Source of the DNA: Mantis religiosa
Taxonomy: Eukaryota; Arthropoda; Insecta; Mantodea; Mantidae
Length of the DNA stretch: 64,000 bases
Reading direction: 5' to 3'
Assembly (NCBI GenBank): GCA_030765055.1
Contig: CM060953.1
Location: 7,975,800-8,039,799, forward strand
The notes under the pieces are model-generated. The model was given only the letters and a program-made list of their open reading frames with translations, searched no databases and had not been told where the DNA came from. This document shows, one piece after another, positions 45,905 to 57,814 of this stretch. Numbering within the stretch: the first letter of the stretch is position 1; the number at the start of each line of letters is the position of its first letter. The position numbers and the translations under genes are program-made.

Positions 45905-46470
45905 TAAACAGTTTATTTTTCTTGCTTTCTGATGTCACATTTCACGTTACGAGTCCCAAGCTCATAACAATATTGTGACTGCGTGGGTTACGTAGATTCG
46001 GAAATCTGGTTTGCAGAAATTTAGAACAACTTTTGCTAAAGTAAAAAGACGTGAAACTGACAATCATTGTCCTCAAGGTCGACTCGTTGCTCCGCCGCAC
46101 GAAAACAAATGTACACTTCAAACGTCCACTGTCGCTTCTAACACCTGCGGGGTATTTATATCCCCCAGCCATTGTTTCTAGAATGCCGCAGACTTTCCCA
46201 GAAATTTCTCGGCCACAACAATGGAATGAACGCTCTGGAGCCTCTCTGTCTCTTTCTCTCCAGCCCACGCGACCGCCTCCGGCTTGTCGCGGCAGCTCAA
46301 CTGCCGCGCTGCCCGGCCCTGTGCTAAGCACCAATGAACGCATCACTTCAGCTTTATCTGAGAGGTATCTATTACCTCATGGTAACTGTTCGAGCAGCAC
46401 GACTATAGTTACAGATGGAAATTCGATACCTTCAACTATCGATATTCGATTGTACAGAGGTATGACTAGT
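45905..46470 (-). mobile_element. Candidate LTR or retroelement promoter, minus strand
   Basis: GC-rich on the upstream side, with TATA box gatataaataccccgc at about 46150-46162 and a polyadenylation signal aataaa at 45912-45917 downstream. This order is LTR-like. The open frames across it (134 and 143 codons on opposite strands) are low-complexity Ser/Pro or Arg-rich and match nothing. It lies in the SCAPER intron in the sense orientation, so it could alternatively be a genuine promoter. Confidence 0.35.
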
Positions 46471-46514
46471 CCTTTGGGATAAACCTTCGATACTTCTATT
46501 TTTTGTTGTTGTAA

Positions 46515-46725
46515 TTTACGTCCTCAAACGTTAAGTCATATCCGACGATGAATGATATTGGTGAAAAGATGCTCAAATGAGTACCGGGCCCTTGGAGCTT
46601 TACGGCTACCTTACATTCATCTTGAAGGATAAGGAAAAACCACGGAAGAAACCTTACCCAGGTAACTCACCCTGACCGGGATTCGAACTCGGGACTTCTT
46701 GAACGTGAGGCAGACACGGTACCGA
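46515..46725 (-). mobile_element. SINE-B, single-body copy
   Basis: Contains one body unit (cgttaagtcatatccgacga, tggagctttacggctacc) and the minus-strand head with gggattcgaactcgg (reverse-complement B box) and gtgaggcagacac. It is unamplified, like the copy at 21726. Confidence 0.8.
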
Positions 46726-47849
46726 GCTCGATACTTCTATGGTTTTCATAATTGAAAGTTGCTGCATTTAATTTTAAATTAAATAAGGAACCAAAGAAGT
46801 CTGGGCTTGCATTGTCCCCAAACAATTGCTGGTAGATCTTGTCGGTTAGTGACTGGATACAACATTCTGTGGACTCTTGTGTCTAACGTGTAACATGCAA
46901 TGTTAACTGAGTTGTGAATGAAGTCTGACTTGTTCATTATATTTACCTACTCCGGCAAATCGAACAGAAACCAATCAGAACTTACGACGTCAGATAGAAA
47001 TATCTGTTCTTTCCTTCCATGTGTTTAGCAAATCTTAATTCGCAGGTAGTAACTTGTAAGAATTGGGTGGAATGCAATACCTTCTCCATGACGTAATACT
47101 TCCTTTAACTCTTCTGGGCATTTCTCTTATTAGTGGATGCAGTTATTTAATTTCCTTCTTTGATTAGATTAAATGTAGACAAGCTTGCGAGCACTCAGGA
47201 AGCTTATCTATAGCTGCTACCGCCAAATTGTGCTTTCTAGCCGGAAAGAAAATCAGGCCACGTTAAATAAGTTACAATACTGCAACAACAACAACAACGT
47301 GGAGGGGCTTTTATGTTACCACCACTACTACTACTACGACGACGGAGTCCTCCTCGCGGCTAAGTGCTAAGACTGCACACACTGATCTAATTACGGACGC
47401 CAGGTAAAGTAGTTCGCCATTACCGAGCTTTTAAGGCGGGTTAGCCAAGTTGTCGGGAGAAAGGGGTTACGCCGCTGAGGTCACCCGCCACCCTCTAACA
47501 CAAAGCTTCTCTTTATTAGGTTTGTCCTTACCTTGCCTCAGCTTCTTCTTGCACCGGTGAACGAGAAATTGCGCTACAACTTCCTCCTTGCTGCAGCATC
47601 TCCACTTAATCACCTTGAGGTGTTGTATTAATCTAACCCTAATATTCTGTGGCCACTTTTAAACTCATTATTATGTGCACTTTACCACCGCAATTTCTGT
47701 ATCCGATAAACTCTTTAAAGCTTAACGTCGGCACTACAGTGGTCACCGTTCTGGTTTCTCAGTCCATAGGTCTCAGGTTCCATTTTCTCTGAGACAAACT
47801 TTTCTTTAATTGTTAGAGACACGCTCAAAAATAATACAGCTAGTTTTAA
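46726..47849. other. Intronic sequence, unassigned
   Basis: Short aac and tac triplet runs near 47281-47345. No coding motif or repeat family recognised. Confidence 0.45.
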
Positions 47850-47889
47850 AAAGTTAAACTATATATACAGTACGAGCAAGATAAGTTGA

Positions 47890-48060
47890 AAAAAAAAAAA
47901 ACAGTTCAGCAAAATACCATGTAAGATAAGCGAAGATATCACAAGTAACGTTGCATCCTCTGAAAACATTCCTTAGTTTTGCCCAAGCCAGCTCAATTGC
48001 ATTCAGATCACAGTTATACGGAGATGTCCCCTTTCGAGAGCCATAACATCCACAAATATT
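47890..48060 (-). pseudogene. DDE transposase C-terminal remnant
   Basis: The minus strand encodes SPYNCDLNAIELAWAKLRNV, FRGCNVTCDIF, matching the PPYxPDLNPIELxWAxxKxxV...NVT block of IS630/Tc1-related transposases. The catalytic Glu is within IEL. It lies in the SCAPER intron, directly next to a LINE 3' end. Confidence 0.72.
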
Positions 48061-48088
48061 CATACAAATATAAATCATTTTCAAGTAA

Positions 48089-48540
48089 ATGCTGATTTAC
48101 ACTCGTAACAAGAATAAACTGACAATTCGAGCGCACCAAACGAGCCTTTATAAAGGAAGCTTTAACTACAAAGTGATAATGTTATATAATAAACTTCCAA
48201 AATCATTTAAACAAGCTGCATCATTAAAACACTTTAAGAATAAGGTTAAGAAATGTTTGCACGCACACTGTTTTTATACGGTTAATGAATTTTTAGAACT
48301 ATAACCATGTAAATGAGCACTGGGAGCATAGTACATTCACAAACCTGTAATATTTATATTATGACATTTCTTGTAGTAAATTAGTCTATGCAAATATCAC
48401 ATGAAACCATAGAAAAGCTGCTTACTGTGTATATTGTATGTAATCAATTTGACTTTATGTATATACTGTATTTATACATTTTGACGTGTCTCATAACATG
48501 TATATGTTGCCAAGGACGAACTAAAATTCTAATTCTAACA
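48089..48540 (+). pseudogene. LINE ORF2 C-terminus and 3' UTR, 5' truncated
   Basis: The open frame reads YTRNKNKLTIRAHQTSLYKG, SFNYKVIMLYNKLPKSFKQA, LKHFKNKVKKCLHAHCFYTV and NEFLEL with a stop at 48302-48304. The RNK-L-I-x-H-T-LY, YNKLP-S-K and CFYSV-EFL blocks are the usual C-terminus of CR1/L2-like non-LTR retrotransposons. The 3' UTR ends in aaaattctaattctaa, typical of that group's 3' end. It is antisense to SCAPER. Confidence 0.75.
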
Positions 48541-48779
48541 TATGATTGTTGTAAACTGGTTAGCTAATTAACTTCGAAATTGATCAAAACGATATATGGC
48601 GTATTAGCCACTAGATGTCAGTGTATAGCGCATTTCAAAGTTCAAAGTTGTCATCAATATTTACGGAGTTAAACGAAACTTACCGAATGAGGACTTGGAA
48701 ACCGATCGTTCTGCTTATCGCGCACACACTGTATATATTTTTCAAAATATTCCTCCATGCCATTCCTAAGGCTGCCATT

Positions 48780-49320
48780 CTTCATGAAGCACTTCAGGAA
48801 CCAGGTTTTTATAATCTCTCAGTGCCTCATCTCATGACGAAAAACTAATTCTTCTAAGCATTTTATGTTTAATTTTTGGAAACATAAAGAAACCCCAATG
48901 TGCTAGATGCGGGTGCATGATACAGGGCATTCAGATACTCAGTTGTTAGTTTGTTGATATGTTGTCATGATGTAAAATTCTTTTTCTTTCTGAGGGACTT
49001 TTTGAAACTTCTTCAAATCTTTGCAATAAACAGAATTTTGTGTAACAATCAGCACGTCTATCTTCTAATGCCGTAGTAGCACTCGGTCTGAAGCACTCTT
49101 TCAGTCGATCGACTTTTGTTTTCACGATCCCAACAATAAATCCAAGTAACGATATTTCAAACCAAATTTGAAGTGTCACCTTGGAATGTTTCCAGAGTTT
49201 TTCTATATCAATCAATACGTTGTTGCTTTTCATCGGTAGTCAGTTTATAACAACAAAGTTTTCTCACGTCTAATTGTTGATGTATTTGACTCATACCAAT
49301 GTCCAACTTCACCATGATCT
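48780..49320 (-). pseudogene. Mariner fragment reaching the second catalytic Asp, minus strand
   Basis: The minus-strand frame gives SKVTLQIWFEISL, then TALEDRRADCYTKFCLLQRF, EEVSKSPSERKRILHHDN. LEHRR---WYT-ICLP-VF-E--K-----RI-LHHDN is the mariner core ending at the second catalytic Asp (HHDN). The distal end aligns with 19600-19760. It lies in the SCAPER intron in sense orientation. Confidence 0.82.
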
Positions 49321-49581
49321 TCACAATGTTTAAGTGTTTTTGAAGATTTACAATTGTAATATGTCAGAGCTAAGAAATGATCTCTAGTCAACTTCATTTC
49401 TAAATACAAAACCCCTAAATTATGATAATTAACAAATTATTAGAACAAATACAACAAACTACATGGCAAACAAGTCGCAAAACATTAGACAGCAACTTAC
49501 ACATACATTTAATTTGTTTTAGAAACATAGCACCTTCATAGCATCATTCCGTAACAGTACAAGCAGTCCCTGTAGACTCAC

Positions 49582-49752
49582 CTGATAACTAACCTCCTGT
49601 TCCAGTATGGCTCTGTTCTCTGGGTTATCACTGCAACAGGCCAACAGCGTTGGGAACAAAAGACTAGACAACTTAGGATTGCTGAAGTATGGGAATGGCA
49701 GATTACACAGTTGCTGCAGCACTGTAGGCATATATCCTGATTGGATCATCAT
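49582..49752 (-). CDS. SCAPER: SCAPER-like protein, penultimate coding exon
   Basis: 171 bp, 57 codons. Acceptor ttattttgcag sits immediately before 49752 and donor gtgagt immediately after 49582. Both splice junctions are phase 0. The peptide is MMIQSGYMPTVLQQLCNLPF, PYFSNPKLSSLLFPTLLACC, SDNPENRAILEQEVSYQ. The LPF-YFS-P-L---LFP-LLA motif followed by N---ILEQE-S matches my recollection of the C-terminal region of SCAPER. Codon usage and clean splice sites contrast with the transposon debris around it, and this is the only clear host coding sequence in the window. The preceding exon was not found up to 64000. Confidence 0.78.
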
Positions 49753-50541
49753 CTGCAAAATAAAACGTACTTTAACAACAGACCAAGCAGAAACGCTATG
49801 TCCAATTTTAGCAACATTATTATGTATGGAAAAACAAATTAAGATCTACGAACTTGATATAATTTACATAACCTTGGTACTGTAAATTCTAAGAAATAAA
49901 TGATGAAATAGTTCGGCATCCATAAATATGACGCAGTGAGCCTTGTCTGAAGGAGATGAGGCTGACGCTGGGCAGTCGGAACATAAAAGAGATAAGTAGC
50001 ACGCTCCCAAGTAAACATTTAAAGCGTTATCCAAGATAACCACAATCTTCTTGAGGTTTTGCCATCTCGAATGTTCTGGAACTGCGTGCAAATTTACAGC
50101 AGCTAGATACACGAGCGTTCAGGGAAGCAAGTCAGTTTCGTGGAGTAGTGACAGCGAGTTTGGTGCCAGGAAAAGCACTAATCGCGTGAGTTTGTAACGA
50201 CTGTGGCGACGTGCAGTCGAGAGATTACGGGGCGCCCTATGTAACAAGAGGTTACAGGTTGGGTATTAGACAATAAGTATTCCAGATCAGCGTTAATATG
50301 AAAAAATAGTTGAAAGAGTGATGACCTATAAAATTGTAAAGAAACTAGCTCAACAATTTAACATTCGATATTGCGTTTCAAAAAACTGCGCTAAACGCCT
50401 CACTTTGACCTAAAATTTGAAGTGTAATGTGCGATAAGTGCTAGAAAAATAACGAAACAGTAAGACGTATGGCGTGTACTTGTGACGTAAGGATTTTAGA
50501 CGTCTGTACCTGCACCATTTCCCTCTCGCAGTGGAGAAAGC
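49753..50541. other. Probable SCAPER intron, unassigned
   Basis: No exon signature or repeat recognised. Confidence 0.45.
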
Positions 50542-50725
50542 TGTCTGCATCTTCAGTCAAAGAAAACCACAGGAGAAAACAAATTCGTCGTTAAGGGAGT
50601 TACCATGTTATGTTTTTTAGTATTACCAAAATCTGAAAACGAAAGAAATTCAGAAATTCAGAACAGACTTCCTTAACGACGAATTTATTTTCTCCTGTGG
50701 TTTTCTTTGACTGAAGATGCGGACA
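50542..50725. repeat. Fold-back element with arms of about 60 bp
   Basis: Inner arms 50547-50596 and 50671-50720 are reverse complements with one mismatch in 50 (gcatcttcagtcaaagaaaa at one end). Matching continues a few bases on both sides. The loop is about 65 bp. No transposase or target duplication was seen. It could be a MITE or a single fold-back repeat. It lies in the SCAPER intron. Confidence 0.92.
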
Positions 50726-51199
50726 AGAGTTTGTGAAATCGATTTCAATTAGAAAGAAGAATTAACATCATTTTCTTAAAATAAGTGAAGTTTTTTGTTA
50801 CAAATTGTTATATTTGTATAATTACTTATCATATTTATCAAGATATTACAAATAAATTGAACAGATATCAAATAATTTGTAAAACTACTGGAATAGACCC
50901 TAAGATGAAGTTGTATAAAGTAATGGCAGTGAGTCCTGAACATTAAATACTGTAGTCGTATTCAGGCGTCCGATCATTGTGAGGATGAAATAACAAATCA
51001 AGAAATTAGAAATAGATTATATATATGAAAAAATATACGAATACATAAATGGAAGTAACATCTGAATAGAATGGTTGATACGATTATGTTTTCCTATCAT
51101 ATAAACCAAGATGACGATCAAGGCAGGGGGATGAGATCGGAACAGGTCACTTGGTCTAAACCATGAAACGAAGAAGAAGAAGAATGTTTTAATTAACCT
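50726..51199. other. Unassigned; possible LINE 3' tail
   Basis: Near 51110-51190 the plus strand reads gatgagatcggaacaggtca, followed by ggtctaaaccatgaaacg and (AAG)n, a style of ending seen in some LINE families. The coding region upstream is not readable. Confidence 0.3.
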
Positions 51200-51330
51200 A
51201 TAATTGCCTTATCTCTTAAGTGTCACGTAACTAAGTCAGCTCTCATTGCCTGCTGCTTGTTTCACTGTATGAAGTAGATAGAGAAATAAGCGTTTGTAAG
51301 TGCAAGTGTTTTGTATATGATCAAGTCCCG
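51200..51330 (-). repeat. Diverged copy of the 135-bp family
   Basis: The minus strand contains acaaacgcttatttctctat and ctacttcatacag, matching the unit amplified at 22650-23790. Confidence 0.5.
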
Positions 51331-51963
51331 TGACTGCAACGTAAAAGATTTTGCAATTACGCTATTCACGGGCATTTTTATAAATATCTTTTTATTGATT
51401 TCTTAATGCAGGAGACCTGATAACAGTGAAATATTAGTGAAATACAGTTCTTAAATACGAGAGAAACTGGACGTTATACCAAGGTCGTAAGAGACAGCCC
51501 ACATCCTCTTGACTGGTAAACATCTGCCGGTCAGTCATGGGGTAATTAAATATGTAAATTACATAGCGTAACACTTCTCGCCTTGGAAAACAAATAGATA
51601 ATGAAAACGCGATAAAACATGCCAGCAAATTAACTCTTGACAACGATTAATTCCTTATTGTGAATATTATCTTACATAAAATAAACCAGCTGAAGGTTCC
51701 AAAGTATAATAAAGGATAATTTACTGTATACAGTTCAGGGTTTATGTCGTAGGTGGTCAGTACAAGATACTTGATCGGACCTAATAGACTTATGGGCTAT
51801 GCTTTCTCTCTCCTGTAAACATGACTTAATTACAATTCCAAAATAGGAATACACCAGCCTTTAGCGATACTCAACTTTTTCAAGAGTTATTCCTTATCTG
51901 ATGATGTTAAATTTTATTGTCTTTCTGTAACCAGGGCATAGGAAAAATTACTAACGATCTTAA

Positions 51964-52232
51964 TTCTTTATAAAAGGAAGATGACTTGATATTTGACATC
52001 GAAGCTGTTTCTTTTAACAGTAACTGAGACGCTTATCTTTTTTTTCTTCACATTTTGAAGAGCTTGCAGATGTTTTCCCCGCCTAACATGTTGTACGGTG
52101 AACCGCTTGTCTAAAGCGACTTTAATTTCGCACACTTTACAGAACAATACAGTTCCATCAATAGAGAATATGTTTCCGCCAAACTCTGAAACATTCAAAG
52201 GGACGCAGTTGACTGTTTTTGTTTTGGCACTT
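51964..52232 (-). pseudogene. BED-finger N-terminus of a hAT-like or CGGBP1-like protein
   Basis: The minus-strand frame reads NVSEFGGNIFSIDGTVLFCK, VCEIKVALDKRFTVQHVRRG, KHLQALQNVKKKK. C-x2-C followed by H-x4-5-H with KRF-VQ-H---KH is the BED-type zinc finger found at the start of hAT-derived proteins of the CGGBP1-like group in insects. Just upstream, in a shifted frame, VPKQKQSTA resembles the usual MPK-K--ST start with its ATG changed to GTG. The rest of the transposase is absent. Confidence 0.65.
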
Positions 52233-52499
52233 CAATTCCACAACACAACAAATTTACACACCTCAAAAACTACTCTCCTTACTGCGACACTTCTAGCTCC
52301 TGAAGTCCTGACTGATGCAATCCACACGTAATGCATGATGTAATCGGCGATTCCTCGAACTGATGCGTCATAAATTCACCAGCACTGTTAGGACGCTCAC
52401 CTGTGTTAATTACATGTTTACCACACTTACAAAGTTACTATTTCATAAAAGATATATAAATGAACTTTTAATCACAGATTATTTTAAAATCCCCAAACA

Positions 52500-52575
52500 A
52501 GCCCATGGGTCCGGGTCAGGTCGGCCACGGCAATCGAACCCGGGCCTACCGAATGCGGGCTACAGATGAAAATGC
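52500..52575 (-). mobile_element. SINE-C head fragment
   Basis: Contains gtcaggtcggccacggcaat, cgaacccgggcc and gaatgcgggctacag, the minus-strand tRNA-like head of SINE-C (compare 16780-16850). Confidence 0.75.
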
Positions 52576-54228
52576 CCAATAAATTCGTGAAAAAGAAAGA
52601 AAATAACCGGAAAATACATCTAAATGTTAAAAAATGACTTTATTATAGAAATGTGGAAAAATGCATTTTGGTGACCTATAAAAACCACATATATCTAACG
52701 TATTTGCTCCAGAATGTACTTAATTTCCAATAAGCATCGTCTGTGACTACTCAGAAAAAAGACGACTTTTCATCAAAATCGTGACCCTACTAATAACCAT
52801 GGGAATGCCTCAGAGGTCCTCTTCATTTTGGATGACTTTTGTGTAACTGGTAAACTGGAACAGACGAAATCTTACTGCGTAACAAATGTAGATCTTGTTA
52901 AAACATACAATTTGTCCATATATAGTGCTTTTTGTCAATCTGATCATTGTTTTAGATACTCCTAATATTAGTTTCAATTTTCAAGAACTTATTCTCTTTT
53001 CAAATAGGAAATTATTCTTTTTTCATCTTTTGGTCATTCAAACAAAATGGAATTTGGAAGTTCAGCCCTTCAAACATTTGACTATCAGTTAAAGACTACC
53101 GTATTCCACTGAACCCACAGCAAAACAAAATTTATCCTGAAGTAGATAGAGCAATAAGTACTACATACAATGTAATTACTTATCAGGAAGTTCATTTTCT
53201 TTTAAAAAAACTGAAGAAAATTAAGTTAAAGAGACTAATTTCGTACACGTTGTTTACATTATCAGTCAATACGTCATCGTTACGGTCGCTAGATGTAATA
53301 TTTTTGCATGTATTCCGGAACTCTGAAAACGAAACTAACTTAAAGACAGAATTGATTGGCCATATATCAAAATTCATTAAACAATATTTTTTTTAAATAA
53401 ATAGATACATACATAAATACATACATACATATATGCATAAATAAATAAATGTTTGTTCTAAGTATTTAACTGCCTTAGTAATTTAGCTTCTGGAGTTATT
53501 TCATGGTTAAATGACCAAAAATGATCTACCACGGCCGATTTACCAGTTTGTTTATACCTAATATTTCGAAAATGTTTCCTCATTCTGGTTTCTAAATTAT
53601 ATTTCGTCTTCCAATGTAAACCTGGTCGCAATTTAAAATTATAAATGCCATATTTTTTATCATCGGGAATTTTATCTCTTTTTTATAGAGAAATGAAGCC
53701 AATTTTTAATATTATATTTATTTTTAGGAACGAAAGTTATACCAAATGTTTTAAATTTTTTAAACATGTTTATTAACCCAAGGATGGTAACAACATTTTT
53801 AAAATTATATTAATTTTTATTTATTAACCTATAAATCAAAGCTTAAAAATAGCAAATTTATATGAAAAGGGTTACAAATATTATTTTTATGTAATTATCA
53901 ATATGAATACATTTCCTATAAATACTAAAGTTTAGTAATAAGTAAACGTAAGAATAGTTTATGTAAGAGTGAAGAAAGTCAGTAAGTGTTAACACATTTC
54001 GGTAGACAGTAATACAAAGATGCGGGTAAAGTCCGGAAGTACAAAAAATCGTCAAGCAGCAGGATATGCTTGTCCCTCATAGAGAAGACGGTTCCACGCA
54101 TCGCGGGTACACCTGTGGCAAATAACACCTGCTGCCACATTACTCGCTGAGAAAGATTTTTTTATAACAACGGCCGTACGAGAGTCAAATAACCATTACT
54201 TACATAATGAATAAATGATTTTACTAAA
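52576..54228. other. Probable SCAPER intron, mostly unassigned
   Basis: A diverged minus-strand 135-bp-family copy lies near 53050-53170 (tcctgaagtagatagagcaa). A short atac/ataa run lies at 53400-53450. Nothing else recognised. Confidence 0.45.
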
Positions 54229-56030
54229 TGAAATGAAATAAGTACAGGGTACATAGAGCTTAGAGTTACCAGACATTCATCTTTCAGGATAAGAGAAAAC
54301 CTCCAACGTTAAGTCATATCGGACGATGAATGAAATGATGTTCAAATGAGTACAGGGTACATAGAGCTTAGAGTTATCAGACATTCATCTTTCAGGATAA
54401 GAGTAAACCTCCAACGTTAAGTCATATCAGACGATGAATGAAATGATATTCAAATAAGTACAGGGTACATAGAGCTTAGAGTTACCAGACATTCATATTT
54501 CAGGATAAGGGAAAACCTCCAACGTTAAGTCATATCGGACGATGAATGAAATGATGTTCAAATAAGTACAGGGTACACAGAGCTTAGAGTTACCAGACAT
54601 TCATATTTCAGGATAAGGGAAAACCTCCAACGTTAAGTCATATCGGACGATGAATGAAATGATGTTCAAATGAGTACAGGGTACATAGAGCTTAGAGTTA
54701 CCAGACATTCATCTTTCAGGATAAGAGAAAACCTCCAACGTTAAGTCATATCGGACGATGAATGAAATGATGTTCAGATGAGTACAGGGTACATAGAGCT
54801 TAGAGTTATCAGACATTCATCTTTCAGGATAAGAGAAAACCTCCAACGTTAAGTCATATCGGACGATGAATGAAATGATGTTCAAATGAGTACAGGGTAC
54901 ATAGAGCTTAGAGTTACCAGACATTCATCTTTCAGGATAAGAGAAAACCTCCAACGTTAAGTCATATCGGACGATGAATGAAATGATGTTCAAATAAGTA
55001 CAGGGTACATAGAGCTTAGAGTTACCAGACATTCATCTTTCAGGATAAGAGTAAACCTCCAACGTTAAGTCATATCAGACGATGAATGAAATGATATTCA
55101 AATAAGTACAGGGTACATAGAGCTTAGAGTTACCAGACATTCATATTTCAGGATAAGGGAAAACCTCCAACGTTAAGTCATATCGGACGATGAATGAAAT
55201 GATGTTCAAATAAGTACAGGGTACATAGAGCTTAGAGTTACCAGACATTCATCTTTCAGGATAAGAGAAAACCTCCAACGTTAAGTCATATCGGACGATG
55301 AATGAAATGATGTTCAAATAAGTACAGGGTACATAGAGCTTAGAGTTACCAGACATTCATCTTTCAGGATAAGAGAAAACCTCCAACGTTAAGTCATATC
55401 AGACGATGAATGAAATGATGTTCAAATAAGTACAGGGTACATAGAGCTTAGAGTTACCAGACATTCATCTTTCAGGATAAGAGTAAACCTCCAACGTTAA
55501 GTCATATCAGACGATGAATGAAATGATGTTCAAATAAGTACAGGGTACATAGAGCTTAGAGTTACCAGACATTCATCTTTCAGGATAAGAGAAAACCTCC
55601 AACGTTAAGTCATATCAGACGATGAATGAAATGATGTTCAAATAAGTACAGGGTACATAGAGCTTAGAGTTACCAGACATTCATCTTTCAGGATAAGAGA
55701 AAACCTCCAACGTTAAGTCATATCGGACGATGAATGAAATGATGTTCAAATAAGTACAGGGTACATAGAGCTTAGAGTTACCAGACATTCATCTTTCAGG
55801 ATAAGAGAAAACCTCCAACGTTAAGTCATATCGGACGATGAATGAAATGATATTCAAATGACTATAGGGTACATAGAGCTTAGAGTTACCAGACATTCAT
55901 CTTTCAGGATAAGAGAAAACCTCCAACGTTAAGTCATATCGGACGATGAATGTAATGATGTTCAAATAAGTACAGGGTACATAGAGCTTAGAGTTACCAG
56001 ACATTCATCTTTCAGGATAAGAGAAAAACC
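54229..56030 (-). repeat. 108-bp tandem array of the SINE-B body, about 16-17 units
   Basis: The longest 108-bp array. Unit block aacctccaacgttaagtcat repeats throughout with few substitutions, so it is more homogeneous than the arrays at 5355, 7139 and 30330. Variant pairs (atcgga/atcaga, aggataagag/aggataaggg) recur in blocks. Confidence 0.95.
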
Positions 56031-56135
56031 CGGAAAAACTTTTCCAGATAACTTAGCCGCATGAAGATTTGAACTCAGGATGTCTTGAAGGTGAGGCAGA
56101 CACGCTACTACCACATATAGAGGCGGGCAGGTATC
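56031..56135 (-). mobile_element. SINE-B head closing the array
   Basis: Contains ttttccagataactta, gaagatttgaactcagga (decayed B box) and gtgaggcagacacgct, the minus-strand head in normal order for a minus-strand body array. Confidence 0.75.
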
Positions 56136-56204
56136 TTCATCAGACGATGAAAAAGTAACACTAAGCTCTTTATCTTTAACTATGGGGAAAAATCACAAAG
56201 TGTT

Positions 56205-56460
56205 CGGCGAGGGCATAGTGGTTTAACTATGAAGCCTGGGACTTAAGTACTTCCAGCATAGTAAGTCGTCACAAAAGGTGCGTGTCTCTCCTAGTGGTGT
56301 ACCGGGAAACATACGAGTCAGTTGGAGAATTTAATGTCATGTCGGCACGTCGGCCATAGTAGCTCAGTGGGTTAGAGCAACCGCATGGAGAGCGGGAAAT
56401 CCGTGGTTCAAATCCCAGCTATGGAATTGTATTTTTGAATCTGGCTCTACTAATCTCATC
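56205..56460 (+). mobile_element. SINE-A, unamplified copy
   Basis: Order: one 91-bp-like unit (ttaactatgaagcctggg, cagcatagtaagtcgtca, tctcctagtggtg), linker acgagtcagttggagaattt, tRNA-like head at about 56353 (tagtagctcagtgggttaga; ggttcaaatcc), then attgtatttttgaatctggc. It is the reference for how the 24-unit array at 11041 arose. Confidence 0.85.
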
Positions 56461-56479
56461 TAGTTGTTTGTTTTATTTT

Positions 56480-56710
56480 AGGCAACGATGACTCATGATG
56501 TGACTTTATTTTTCCTTTGGGCGATATTAAAAAGCAAACTATAAACAAACATTTGTGGACCAATTAGTACATCTCTCTTCTAATGCTATAGTAGCAATAT
56601 GGCCCGTTTTAGGAGGAAAAATGTTGACAGACAGTGTGTGCCCACACAGCTTTTTCTAAAACTGTTTTTGCACCTTGTTTTCAGGGGCTTTCAAAATAGT
56701 AATTTCCAGT
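56480..56710 (-). pseudogene. Mariner fragment, minus strand
   Basis: The minus-strand reading FPPKTGHIATIALEERCTNW followed by STNVCL parallels the mariner segment GHVATV-LE-RRT----WYT-ICL that precedes the HHDN motif. Stops follow. Short and decayed. Confidence 0.6.
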
Positions 56711-57680
56711 GAAGGCTCAATATTGACTTACAATTGTTTCTGTACTTACACACTAGTTCTTCTCTAGTTATGGTTCGTTTACACCAAACTTAAGCAAGAT
56801 TCAATAAACCGAAATTTCTTAAGACAAGGCTGTCAGCTGAGGACGTCAGATTAATTAAGGCAGTTGCCGGAAATGGCGGCGAATAAAGACGACCTCGATG
56901 ATTCATCAACGACTCATGCTAATAACCCTGGTAATATTAATTAAAAACAAACAAAGAAGCCCCCGCTCTCAAAATATTACAAATACAACGTGTATGCTAA
57001 TTAAGAAGATGCGTACAAAAAGGGTGATAAATGACTGACACACAGTTCGGTGATGTTATCACGTCAACCTAACGTTCTGTACCGACAAGATATTGCATTT
57101 TACCCAAAATGTTGCTACCGAGCTTTCATACCATCTGAGCTCACCTGAATTCAATACAGTAGGTTAAATATCGAACCTAACATTTATTCACCGTATTCAA
57201 GGATGCTTCTCGAACATTTGCAGAAAGCTCTATGTGGAAACTTCTTTAAACGTTTTTTTTTTCGAGAATGCCTGAAACGATTATTATTTAAATACCAAAC
57301 GTGTAAGATATTTTTATGACAAATTAAATGTGTATCTTAAAATTTCCGGGAACAACCTTTAAAGTGTCTTAAAATTTGCTTTGCATAAATGGTAAACGTA
57401 AGAGATGTATAAGGGTTTTTTGATTATTCTATTTGGGAAACCATTGATATAAGGATTTTGATGTTCCGCATTGGAAAGATACTATAAGTCGCGCAATAGT
57501 TCTAGAACACTCATCTTCACCCACAGAGCATTTAGCGAGCCCAGGTCTAACTTCTTTCTCCTGCCTCCTTCCAACTCCTATACTCAGAGAACTTATCAAT
57601 CCTGTTACTTGATACAATACGCCGTGTGAATCGTCTGTTACTCCCAACTCCAAGAACAGTTGACTGTAAAGTACTGTAAC
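56711..57680. other. Probable SCAPER intron, unassigned
   Basis: No repeat family or exon recognised. Confidence 0.45.
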
Positions 57681-57684
57681 ATGG

Positions 57685-57770
57685 CCATGGCATTGAATTT
57701 TTCATGTTGACTCTATCAAAAACCTTAGCCTACATATGGCTAGTGTGAAGAAATGATTTATTTCCACCAA
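57685..57770 (+). mobile_element. SINE-A tail fragment
   Basis: ggcattgaatttttcatgtt, ctagtgtgaagaaatgattt and atttccaccaatta match the SINE-A tail. The head is missing. Confidence 0.7.
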
Positions 57771-57814
57771 TTAACTAAAGTCATACGCATATTAAGTGTT
57801 CATAAAGAAATGAA

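Noticed and set aside
46051..46482. 143-codon Ser/Pro-rich frame as a protein gene
   Set aside because: It overlaps a 134-codon opposite frame in a GC-rich LTR-like promoter stretch. Composition explains both.
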